DNA from: Sphaeroforma sirkka
Lineage: Eukaryota > Opisthokonta > Ichthyosporea > Ichthyophonida
DNA length: 22,617 nt
NCBI GenBank assembly: GCA_001586965.3
Contig: LUCW03001854.1
Coordinates: 1 to 22,617, forward strand
Direction: 5' to 3'
The translations under genes were made by a program, and so were the position numbers. A model generated the notes under the pieces. It ran no database searches. It was not told the DNA's origin and was given only the letters and a program-made list of their open reading frames with translations. Positions 10,293-18,185 of the stretch are shown here, piece after piece; the first letter of the stretch is position 1, and each line of letters starts with the position of its first letter.

Positions 10293-10346
10293 TTACTGGC
10301 TGGTAAACCAGTAGGTCTCGGGTTCGAAACCCGGCCCGAATTTTTT
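10268..10346 (+). other. tRNA-like sequence embedded in gag (incomplete)
   Basis: On the plus strand, 10318-10334 forms a good T-arm with the loop TTCGAAA (B-box GGTTCGAAACC). Upstream, ACTGG/CCAGT (10295-10312) pair around CTGGTAAA, which could present a GGT anticodon. TGACTTAGTGG at 10275-10285 resembles an A-box, and a T run follows at 10341. The 5' acceptor strand does not pair with the 3' side, the anticodon loop is one base too long and there is no good D-stem, so this is not a functional tRNA. It lies antisense inside the gag region, and its sequence supplies the in-frame stop before the ATG at 10292. It could be a tRNA-derived insertion or copied primer tRNA. Confidence 0.45.
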
Positions 10347-10985
10347 CTTCTTCTTCGGTATAGGAAGAATATCAGCCAAGTGGGACACGATAGAGGGGTC
10401 CACAACTGCTGCTGCCGCTAGCTCCTTCAAGAGCGCTTCAGTAGTTCAATTGGCGTCGAGATTGAGAGGATCCAACCACTCGTTGTCGAGTTATGGCGTC
10501 CTCAGCTTCGGCCCCAAGATTTGAGCTGAATGGAATGGCTTCTCCATCGATGGCGAAACCGAAATTTTCGGACAGGTCCAATACTTCCTTTTCACGCCGG
10601 ATTTGTGCTGGAGTGTCCTTTAGATGTGGAGTTATAATGCGTCCGTATCCACGAATTTTCCAGCCTTCGACGTTTATCCCCAATATTTGACGGCACGTGG
10701 TCAGGGGGGCAAGCTGGGGTCCTGAGCTTCACTCCTAGGTGATACACGACGCTGGCGAGCCTTTCCGCGGGAAAGTAGATAATCTTCTTCCAAGGCTTTA
10801 GGATCCGACGAGTCATCCTCAGAATAATCCTCTGTACCAACCTCAGAATTTGCTTCCCCAACAGTATCCTCGGCAGGCTCAACTCCAGACAGGCTAGGTG
10901 TTTCCACAGGGATCTCAGGAACCTCGGCAGGCTTAGCAGGCTTAGAGCCAGCGGCTCCCTTGCCTTTAGAAGTACCCTTAGCCAT
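10347..10985 (-). pseudogene. Gag N-terminal region (minus copy)
   Basis: The first coding region after the 5' LTR, starting MAKGTSKGKGAAGSK at 10985, 71 bases inside the LTR. It is low-complexity, basic then acidic (GVEPAEDTVGEANSEVGTEDYSEDDSSD). The frame ends at 10701, and sequence continues in a second frame (10683-10438: GYGRIITPHLKDTPAQIRREKEVLDLSENFG). A third frame (LLKELAAAAVV) then runs into the tRNA-like sequence. Two frameshifts plus a stop break it. No other copy of this part exists in the window for comparison. Confidence 0.6.
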
Positions 10986-11022
10986 AGTATTTGCTGGATA
11001 GTAAATCGATGTCAGACAGTCT

Positions 11023-11037
11023 ACAGTACACTACTGT
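11023..11037. other. Short hairpin beside the 5' LTR
   Basis: ACAGTA-CAC-TACTGT is a perfect 6-bp stem with a 3-base loop, 20 bases inside the 5' LTR of the minus element. This is where a tRNA primer binding site would be expected. The bases just inside the LTR (minus strand TATTTTTTAAATAG) do not begin with TGG and resemble no tRNA end I know. Confidence 0.4.
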
Positions 11038-11056
11038 AACTACTATTTAAAAAATA

Positions 11057-11654
11057 TGTAAACTTTGATGGAAATTACTAGGTTTCAAACTATATTAAAC
11101 TAAAATACAATTTAGTCAGTTAGGATTTAGCAGTGGTAGCTTGTGTAAGAATGATCGGGACTGCCTCTTGTTAAGAGCCTAAATATCCTCGATCACACAG
11201 GGCGTACCTCTAGCTGTTCTTTATTGAATAATTTTCACTAGAAGTACTAAGTGTTCATGACCACTTGCCTAATTTGTAAATAGACATAATAACGTAAGTC
11301 ACGTTAATACATTAGCTGATATAAATAAAGTTCCATCTGAAGAAAAGTTAAAAAAAAAAGAAAAAAAGACTTATTAGATTTTGGAGATTGGCGGAGGACC
11401 AAAATCTATAAGTAGTAGTTCGGAGATTATAAAATTTAGTTTATAATATCCTACATCTACTAATGTCTCAAATAGGTCCAAGTAGATGAGTCATACCAAA
11501 TACTCAGGCTATTGGAGCCATCAAAGTGAATTTAGAACACTTTGGAAATATTGGAAAAAGAGCTTGTACTAAATTATTTAAAATACAAATAAAACCAATG
11601 TAGTATCTCAATTGATCTTGATATTTTAGACTGACCGGAGGCCGTATTTCTACA
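11057..11654 (-). repeat. 5' LTR of the minus element, shared junction with the plus copy
   Basis: 598 bp, TGTAAAC...TTTCTACA on the plus strand. It is the 5' LTR of the minus-strand element; its outer end at 11654 is joined directly to the truncated plus-strand copy. The plus copy therefore has an LTR next to it in the wrong orientation. By eye it is nearly identical to the LTRs at 16338 and 18186. Confidence 0.9.
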
Positions 11655-11994
11655 GTACTTAGTACCACGAGCTACACCCAGCCCACTAAGCGAAACGCAG
11701 TAGAGACTAATACTGCGCGTAGTACTAAGAAACCTCGCACTACTACTGAGGGGTACTGGCTCTACTTCTACCGAACCGAAAGGTGAAAAGAAGGTGAGAG
11801 CGCCTTGCAAGAAGTGTGGTTACAACCTCACAAAACGTAATGGCAAGTGGAATGGTAGACACGACCCTGTTAAGTGTGCACCAGGCAAGCCAGATTTTGG
11901 ACACTATATGAAAGAGTGTGCTACTTGCAAGGGTACTAACGGTTGGCACAAAGAGGATTGCAAGGACTTACCGGACGTCCAAGTTAAGCACTGA
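11655..11994 (+). pseudogene. Gag C-terminal part (plus copy)
   Basis: It starts at the LTR junction and encodes the Ser/Thr/Lys-rich linker and the Cys/His-rich tail. The tail is clean from 11794 and carries CKKC, HDPVKC and the CATC...HKEDC cluster, as in the minus copy. Relative to the minus copy it has small indels near 11700-11760. It ends at the TGA at 11992-11994; the next in-frame ATG, at 12004, opens the protease frame. With no promoter, leader or start codon it cannot be expressed on its own. Confidence 0.75.
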
Positions 11995-12006
11995 CAGTAC
12001 CATATG
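11992..12006 (+). promoter_or_regulatory. Candidate gag-pol recoding site (in-frame UGA)
   Basis: The gag tail and the protease frame are in the same reading frame, separated only by TGA, three sense codons (CAG TAC CAT) and ATG. The minus copy has the same arrangement at about 8944-8958. One stop between gag and pol in one frame is the layout used for stop-codon readthrough in gammaretroviruses and some retrotransposons. Reinitiation at the nearby ATG is the alternative. Confidence 0.45.
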
Positions 12007-12862
12007 TGCGCACTAGAGCAAGATTATGAGAAAATGTTCAATAAAATCTATACCAAAGGAGATGAACGTATCTTTCAAACAGTTTTCGTAAATGGAGAAA
12101 AAAAGTTATGGCACTATTTGATCCAGGGGCTGAAGTCTCCGCTATCTCATGCCGAGTAGCCTACGCTACAGATATGGCTGTCCATAACGAAACAACTGAT
12201 TTAATCTTGGGAAATGGCAAAGTTACTACTTGCGAACAAGCCATTGACTATGCACACATAATGCTGTCAGATAGAAGAGAAGTGAAGACTCACCTAATCG
12301 TTACTGACATGTCTCAGAAATACGATTTAATTATAGGTATGACTGATCTTCTCAGTTTAGGTATAACACTCACTGGTCTGCCTAATGGGCTAGACCCGAA
12401 TAAAGATCAGTCAGATGATAATATGTTAAAGATACCTAAACCTCCGGAAGGTGAAGCAAAGGATATGATTCCGCACTTCACCGATATAATTATGGACTTA
12501 ATTATACAAAACAGGAAGATTGCAATAACTGACTGGTGTATGTTTAAGTTCTCTAATGGGTACGTTAGACTTGACTTAACAAACGTCGACTTCTCTAAGT
12601 TAAAGTGTCCTTAACATAACTACGTGAGTTGGAGACACAAAGACGTAGTCAAAACCCAAATCGAAGATTGGTTAAAACAGGGTCTAATTGAAATCAATTA
12701 TGATGCAACCCCAGTTAACTTAGCTCTCTTAGCGGTCGATCAATATAAATCTGATGGAACGTTTAGTAAAAAACAAGAGTAGTACTAGACCTGTCGCCAA
12801 TCAACAAACTAATTCCGCAACATAGTTTTCCCTTACCTAAGATAAGCGAGATACTACGCAAA
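12004..12862 (+). pseudogene. Aspartic protease and RT N-terminal region (plus copy)
   Basis: Starts MCALEQDYEKMF. A run of 7 A (8 in the minus copy) near 12098-12104 shifts the frame just before the active site. From 12108 the frame carries ALFDPGAEVSAIS and YDLIIGMTDLLSLGI, the retropepsin-like active site and second conserved strand. A TCA-to-TAA nonsense change at 12612-12614 then ends it. The RT N-terminal region follows in the same frame until two extra A's in the run at 12768-12773 shift it again. Three lesions separate this segment from the long RT frame at 12863, so the polyprotein cannot be made as read. Confidence 0.8.
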
Positions 12863-14491
12863 ATGGAGGGTGCGACTATCTTTTCCAAGATAGACTTAAA
12901 AGCTGCATTCCATCAACTACAAATATATCAGCCTCATAGGAAATACTTTTCCTTTACTTGGCAAGGTAAGAAGTACCAGTTTAAAGGTGCACCTGAAGGC
13001 TTACACATGTTACCTTCTTTCTTCCAACAAGTTATGATGGAACTATTTGCGGACCTGTCGTATAACGTATCAGTCTATTTAGATGATATAGTTATCTTTA
13101 CAAAGACAGCACATGAACATGCTAAACTCGTTAAAGAAGTCTTAAAGCGACTTAATCATGCTAAACTTAAGATTAACGAAGACAAGTGTTCTTTTGCTAA
13201 AGATACTATACACTTACTTGGCTACAAAGTATCTGCAGCAGGGGTAGAAATTGATCCTGGCAAGAAACAGTTTCTGTTGGATTTATCAACACCAATTACT
13301 GGAAGAGATGTGAACTCTGTGTGTGGGTTTGTTAACTTCTTCTCGGATTCGGTACCGCATCTTTCTCATTACTTAAAGCCTTTCAGTCACCTACGGCTGC
13401 ACAAAGGACCTTTGGGAAAGCTTTGGACTAAAGAATGTGATGATGCATTTAAACTAGTCAAAAGTAAAGTAATGGACGCACCCATCATGCAGTACCCTGT
13501 GGATGGTGTCCCATTCCAAGTAGCAACCGACGCTTCAGATCGAGCGGTAGGTGGAGTGCTTTACCAAACTATAAATGGTAAACCGCGCTACATACAATTC
13601 TTTAGCAAGAGTTATAATAAGAGTCAACGGAATTACCCTACCGTTAAACAAGAGCTCCTTGCTATAGTTACTGCGCTAAGACAGTTTAAAGACTACCTTT
13701 ATGGAAGTTACTTTACTGTCGCCTGTGATCAAAAGTCTTTAACATACTTAAAAGATATGAACCCTGATTCACAGTTGGTGAGCCGCTGGCATGACATTAT
13801 TGCCAAGTTCGCTTTTAATATAACACACATTCCAGGAATACATAACCATCTTCCTGACATGCTCTCTCGACTTGTGCCCGACTACCAGAAAACAGTCAAA
13901 GAGTTATTAGCAACCGATTGGATGCTAAATAAGAAATGGTTTAACCTCGCTCAATCACGATGGGATCCATTTACTGTTGATATGTTCGCCGCAGAACATA
14001 ACAAACAGGTTTCTGAATATAGGTCGTTGACTCATCCTAAAGGTGATGCATTTCAGCTTGACTTATCAAAGCATAATGCGTGGGCTAACCCACCTTGTCA
14101 ACTTATCGCACAGTTGTTAAATTATGTTAATATTACTAAATCTACCATTACGCTGTGTTGTCCCTTACGTAACTCCGACCCATGGATACGTGATTTAATT
14201 AATATGATTCAAGACGAACCTATTTATGTCGACCGTAAAACCGACACGTTCTTGTATCAGGGATCCTATTCTATTAAGAAGACGCCTTGGAAACACACCA
14301 TTGTTTGTCGCATCGGTCCTGCAGGTACCACTAAGTGGAAACCCTCAACCGAATTCTTAGCTAAACTAGAGGAGTCTAAAGAGTTTGAACAAAAGCTCAA
14401 GACTCGTACAACACATGCACCCAACAAGATTGCAGTCGAGGTAATGCCGATTGAAACGGCATTAGATCGTAAAAAACATGGAACTAGCTAA
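12863..14491 (+). CDS. pol: Reverse transcriptase - RNase H - methyltransferase-like polyprotein segment
   Basis: A 542-residue open segment, the longest in the window. RT palm: FSKIDLKAAFHQL (Asp11), GAPEGL, and VYLDDIVIF with catalytic Asp74/Asp75. RNase H (about 205-335): TDAS (Asp223), KQELLAI (Glu264), CDQKSL (Asp289) and PDMLSR (Asp332), so all four acidic positions are present. After RNase H comes a domain of about 110 residues (about 360-470) with W-DPFTVDMFA, WANPPCQLI (407-415) and CCPLRNSDPWIRDL. This resembles the Dam-like adenine methyltransferase fold reported in DIRS and some Ty3/gypsy elements; NPP stands for the DPPY-type catalytic loop. The first Met is not the native start, since the frame is continuous with protease upstream in the family. 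RT copies the element's RNA into DNA, while RNase H removes the RNA strand. Confidence 0.92.
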   Translation: MEGATIFSKIDLKAAFHQLQIYQPHRKYFSFTWQGKKYQFKGAPEGLHMLPSFFQQVMMELFADLSYNVSVYLDDIVIFTKTAHEHAKLVKEVLKRLNHAKLKINEDKCSFAKDTIHLLGYKVSAAGVEIDPGKKQFLLDLSTPITGRDVNSVCGFVNFFSDSVPHLSHYLKPFSHLRLHKGPLGKLWTKECDDAFKLVKSKVMDAPIMQYPVDGVPFQVATDASDRAVGGVLYQTINGKPRYIQFFSKSYNKSQRNYPTVKQELLAIVTALRQFKDYLYGSYFTVACDQKSLTYLKDMNPDSQLVSRWHDIIAKFAFNITHIPGIHNHLPDMLSRLVPDYQKTVKELLATDWMLNKKWFNLAQSRWDPFTVDMFAAEHNKQVSEYRSLTHPKGDAFQLDLSKHNAWANPPCQLIAQLLNYVNITKSTITLCCPLRNSDPWIRDLINMIQDEPIYVDRKTDTFLYQGSYSIKKTPWKHTIVCRIGPAGTTKWKPSTEFLAKLEESKEFEQKLKTRTTHAPNKIAVEVMPIETALDRKKHGTS

Positions 14492-15158
14492 GGCCATGGA
14501 TCAAAGACTCAAAACTCTAAGAAAACCTGAAGCTCGCACTCAACTACTTAAAGCGCTGCTTAAAGAACAGCCAGGAGTTGCGAAACAACTGAAGAAGATA
14601 CTTCAACAATCTAATGTTGTCAATTATGTATCTCAGGAGTCTACCCCTCCTGATACTGAGGTTGCCCTTTCCAACAGGACTATGGTTCATCCAGCCAGCG
14701 TTACGCAGAATCTGACTGACTTAGAGGAGCTCGAAAGTAGAGTTAAAATTATACATAATTTAACGCATCGAGCATATGAGCATACTTATAAAATGGCTAT
14801 TCGTGCAGGGCTTGATCACCCGGCGCTGAAAGAAACCATACGTGAAGTATACCGACGCTGTACTGATTGTGAAAAGAACCAGATCAAGCGATACGGTTGG
14901 GCCCCCCTAAAAAGTGTGACAGAAGACCAACCGATGCGCCGAGTCATAGTCGATTTGGTTAAACTCCCGCGATCCAAGCATACTGGCGATGTATATATCT
15001 GTCATTTCTTATGTGTGGCTTCGGGCTATAACTTGCTTTATGCAATACCGAACAAACGTCCACAAACAGTGGCAGAATTATGCTATCACGTCTTTAATGA
15101 CTTCGGTTTCCCCGAGTACTATGTTCTGATAACGGTAGTGAGTTTTGTACCGACGTAA
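14478..15158 (+). CDS. Integrase, N-terminal zinc finger and first part of catalytic core
   Basis: A 226-residue frame starting ATG at 14478, overlapping the end of the RT frame by 14 bases in a different frame. A helical N-terminus leads to an HHCC zinc finger with exact integrase spacing: His93-x3-His97-x30-Cys128-x2-Cys131. The catalytic core starts with VIVDLVKLP (Asp159, the first acidic residue). Integrase inserts the cDNA into the host genome. The frame is lost near 15130, right at the second catalytic aspartate: the SDNGSEF motif is readable only in another frame. Confidence 0.85.
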   Translation: MELAKAMDQRLKTLRKPEARTQLLKALLKEQPGVAKQLKKILQQSNVVNYVSQESTPPDTEVALSNRTMVHPASVTQNLTDLEELESRVKIIHNLTHRAYEHTYKMAIRAGLDHPALKETIREVYRRCTDCEKNQIKRYGWAPLKSVTEDQPMRRVIVDLVKLPRSKHTGDVYICHFLCVASGYNLLYAIPNKRPQTVAELCYHVFNDFGFPEYYVLITVVSFVPT

Positions 15159-16209
15159 TGGAGGCACTTATACTCGTATCAGGCATGACCCATAGGCGTG
15201 GTGTTCCTTACAAACCTCAAACGCAGGGTGCAAATGAGACACGTCATAGAGAACTTAAGAAACTCTTGCGTACCGCACTAGACGACGTTGAGAATATGTG
15301 GCCTTATCATTTGAAATGGGTTCAGACTCAAATGAATAACTGCATGAATCCTCAAACTGGAACACTCCCGTTTCACTATTTCTTTGGCCGCTATAGTGAA
15401 TTACAAGCAACGTTTGATAAAACTGCGCCCGAAAAACACGCTACCCCGTGGCTACAAAGATCGAGCATATGCAGAACGTTGTTTACCCTGTTTACTCGAG
15501 CACAAGAATCGCGTCCTACTTAAAGCGTATGACCGATGGAATAACACTAAGAGTTCAAAGTCGGCGATTACGTTAACATTATAAATCGAAACGCCAACGT
15601 TACCGAACTCTCTTCTAAGACGATAGGACCTTTTGTTATTTCCTACCATGATGAGAAGAGTGATACTTACGAAGTGAATAACATTGATGGTACTAGCGCA
15701 ACCAATCTAGGCACTCACCGTATCCCTACCTCCGAACTCTCATTCGCTCGCTCATTTGATTCTGATATACCAGTTATGGAGTCACAAGTCAAAGATATAA
15801 TTGATAAAACATCCGAAGACGGTTACACTTACTACAAGACCCGTTTCATGGATGGGACAGTAGCTTGGCTAACCTCCGATGCATTTCGTGAATCTCGCGA
15901 CTTTTTCTTCGTATCTTTAATAAGAAATGGAATAAGCGTTTACATAAGAACACACGAGATAAACGAAAAGGGTTTCCTCAGGTGACTACAAACCCTGACG
16001 GATCTGAAATTCCCTATTTGCCACCTACTTCCTACGTGACTAAACTTTCTGATCTGCTTACCAACAGTGCAGAAAATTGTTCAAACTTACTTACTAATGA
16101 AGAACAGCCTTTGGCTATTACCTTACCAAATAATAAACGTAAGGCGCCTACATCGGAAATGGTTACTGGACCAAATACTAAACGACATAGAGTACAACAT
16201 GAGTCTTGA
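15132..16209 (+). pseudogene. Integrase, rest of core, GPF barrel, chromodomain-like and basic tail
   Basis: Continuation of the integrase across frame breaks. The segment 15158-15523 has PYKPQTQGANETRHRELKKL, whose Glu at 15236-15238 is the third catalytic residue, then NPQTGTLPFHYFFGR, the end of the core. A frameshift near 15460 is followed by the C-terminal barrel (KVGDYVNII, then GPF at 15626-15634). At about 15776-15886, VKDIIDKTSEDGYTYYKTRF and GTVAWLTSDAF resemble a chromodomain, which in chromoviruses directs insertion to particular chromatin. After a break near 15900, a Pro/Thr-rich tail (15982-16209) ends with two basic clusters (NNKRKAP, NTKRHR) that could be nuclear localisation signals. 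Confidence 0.75.
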
Positions 16210-16337
16210 ACTCGTACATATAGGCACATACTTACTCGATAAGTCATGACCGAAACCGTTTTTTACTTTGGTTTTCGCTTTACCAACTAGATCGTATCTT
16301 AACGTACGTTCGTAGTTCTAAAAGCTACTGGGGGCTA
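16210..16337 (+). promoter_or_regulatory. 3' untranslated region and polypurine tract
   Basis: Non-coding stretch between the end of the integrase tail and the 3' LTR. The last bases, CTACTGGGGGCTA (16325-16337), form a short purine-rich tract abutting the LTR, the expected plus-strand primer site. AACGTACGTT near 16299 is a perfect 10-bp palindrome. Confidence 0.5.
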
Positions 16338-16935
16338 TGTAGAAATACGGCCTCCGGTCAGTCTAAAATATCAAGATCAATTGAGATAATACATTGGTTT
16401 TATTTGTATTTTAAATAATAATTTAGTACAAGCTCTTTTTCCAATATTTCCAAAGTGTTCTAAATTCACTTTGATGGCTCCAATAGCCTGAGTATTTGGT
16501 ATGACTCATCTACTTGGACCTATTTGAGACATTAGTAGATGTAGGATATTATAAACTAAATTTTATAATCTTCGAACTACTACTTATAGATTTTGGTCCT
16601 CCCGCCAATCTCCAAAATCCAATAAGTCTTTTTCTTTTTTAACTTTTCTTCAGATGGAACTTTATTTATATCAGCTAATGTATTAACGTGACTTACGTTA
16701 TTATGTCTATTTACAAATTAGGCAAGTGGTCATGAACACTTAGTACTTCTAGTGAAAATTATTCAATAAAAAGAACAGCTAGAGGTATGCCCTGTGTGAT
16801 CGAGGATATTTAGGCTCTTAACAAGAGGCAGTCCCGATCATTCTTACATAAGCTACCACTGCTAAATCCTAACTGACTAAATTGTATTTTAGTTTAATAT
16901 AGTTTGAAACCTAGTAATTTCCATCGAAGTTTACA
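16338..16935 (+). repeat. 3' LTR of the plus copy
   Basis: 598 bp from TGTAGAAATACGG to GAAGTTTACA, with TG...CA ends. A TATA-like TATAAA lies at 16550-16555 and an AATAAA at 16765-16770. These could serve as promoter and polyadenylation signal, by position only. The bases after it (AGTATG) belong to the region downstream of the LINE fragment. Confidence 0.92.
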
Positions 16936-16974
16936 AGTATGTATGTTACAATGTATGAACATATGGTATGGCTC

Positions 16975-18185
16975 TCATAGTCGCTGTAGTGCTTCAAGAA
17001 GGATCGATGGGAAGAAGTGGTCAGTAAATTCCCGTTTGTAGCTTGGGCCAAGTGAGTCGACAATGGAAGATATGCGCTGAGTCAATTCAGGCCGGTGTTG
17101 ACAAAACACTGTTACTATCAAATGTTCTATATATTCGCTTGCTGACCTACTAAGTAGAGTACCCACCTCTATGGTACGGATCGGGTCTGCGTCGTGTAGT
17201 GCCGCAGAATGGGTTAGTGTAGAGTATGAAATACCGAGAAGAACCAGGTTACCCGTCACAATTCGGTCGAGGAGCGAGGATGGGGGTAAGCCAATGCCGC
17301 ACCAGACCACGGATGAATTTGGTATGGGTTGGCTGGCCTGGATCGGAAGTATCATAGGCCGAACCAACAAGCGCGATGATTTCGTTTGAACCGAAATTTG
17401 GAAGTAGTACTTCAACAACGTAATTAGCCGGGGTATGGGGAACATCTGTTGATGTGTCAGGGACGGGTGAGGGTACGGTGGTTCATCAGCATGCTGGAGA
17501 AAAGATCCAAGGTATTCGTAGAGGGTCCAGATACCGTGGAAGTTGTTGCACTCCTGTAATTGCTGAAGAAGGTCAGGGCCAATGGGCGGCAGTTTTGGGC
17601 CTACCAGGATGCGTCGAATCAGTTGTTGGATGCAGGTAAAGTGGCTGGTAGTGAACTTGTGGCTACCGGGGCAGACAGGGCAGAGACAGCCGTCGGTGCG
17701 GTAGTCGAGCAATGTGAACATGTACGTATTCGTTACAATCATAGCACAGAGCCGGATTGGTGTAGACTCGAAGCAGCGATTGAAGTGTGTCTCGGTTTGA
17801 GGTTGGCCATTTACCCATAACCAGTTGGTAGTAGTATTGGCGCCGGGCCATTGCCGCGATATCCTTGTTGGACCAAAATTTTGTTGAGTTCTTCCTGATG
17901 TCGTCACAGCGTTGGCGGAGGGCTATATGGTCGGGTGTACGCCCGCCCGTGTTTTTGTGTACAGTTTTCAGGTGAGCATAGATACTGTATGGGAAGCACA
18001 GTGATGGTTTGTCATTTGCCCAGGCGGGCTGCGTCAGAGGGGTAAGTGGATTTGTGCTGGCCATTGAGTCGAGTTGTATCCTAGGCAACCTCCGAGGTAG
18101 TCTGCGAATGGTCGCGCGGGGAGCAGGCCGTAAAAGCAAAGAACGTTTGTTTGATGTTTGGGAAACCAAGGGTATTTGATGCCCG
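16975..18185 (-). pseudogene. LINE ORF2 C-terminal region with Cys/His motif
   Basis: Two frames (18169-17663 and 17907-16975) together form the end of a LINE protein, shifted near 17700. They contain basic helical sequence (AMARRQYYYQLVMGKW), then CLCPVCPGSHKFTTSHFTC, a C-x2-C...H...C cluster like those found after the RT domain in many LINEs. About 220 residues of helical, leucine-rich sequence follow, ending ALQRL at 16975. The assignment rests on this cluster and on continuity with the RT fragment on the far side of the solo LTR. The part after the cluster is not recognised. Confidence 0.6.

Larger units (their letters stand above)
4413..11654 (-). mobile_element. Ty3/gypsy (chromovirus-like) LTR retrotransposon, minus-strand copy
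   Basis: About 7.2 kb with an LTR at each end in the same orientation: 5' LTR 11057-11654 and 3' LTR 4413-5020, both read on the minus strand. Internal order on the minus strand is gag, protease, RT, RNase H, methyltransferase-like domain, integrase. It is interrupted by many frameshifts, so it is non-autonomous as read. No matching target duplication is seen: TAAA precedes 4413 and GTAC follows 11654. The core (about 6500-9300) is almost identical to the plus-strand copy, while the 3' end (5020-5900) is much more diverged. Confidence 0.85.
11655..16935 (+). mobile_element. Ty3/gypsy (chromovirus-like) LTR retrotransposon, 5'-truncated plus copy
   Basis: It begins abruptly in the middle of gag (equivalent to 9301 of the minus copy), continues through protease, RT, RNase H, methyltransferase-like domain and integrase, and ends with a complete 3' LTR. 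The 5' LTR and roughly 1.7 kb of leader and gag are absent. It has fewer disruptions than the minus copy: a frameshift at about 12098-12104, a stop at 12612, an A-run difference at 12768-12773, and breaks near 15130, 15460 and 15900. Confidence 0.9.

Noticed and set aside
10268..10341. Functional tRNA-Thr gene
   Set aside because: No 5' acceptor strand pairs with the 3' side, and the D-stem is not formed.
14471..14477. AAAAAAC as a -1 frameshift slippery site for integrase
   Set aside because: The heptamer is not in the required register relative to the RT frame, and the minus copy has only four A's there.
15452..15649. Minus-strand frame MVGNNKRSYRLRREFG, seen again at 21790-22008
   Set aside because: Antisense shadow of the integrase barrel in two copies of the element.
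4413..16935. DIRS-like element with inverted terminal repeats
   Set aside because: The outer LTRs are inverted to each other, but the element has a DDE integrase rather than a tyrosine recombinase, and the middle LTR shows that the structure is two copies joined head-to-head.
17171..17820. Plus-strand frames over the LINE C-terminal region
   Set aside because: Antisense to a frame that carries the C-x2-C...H...C motif and continues the RT fragment.
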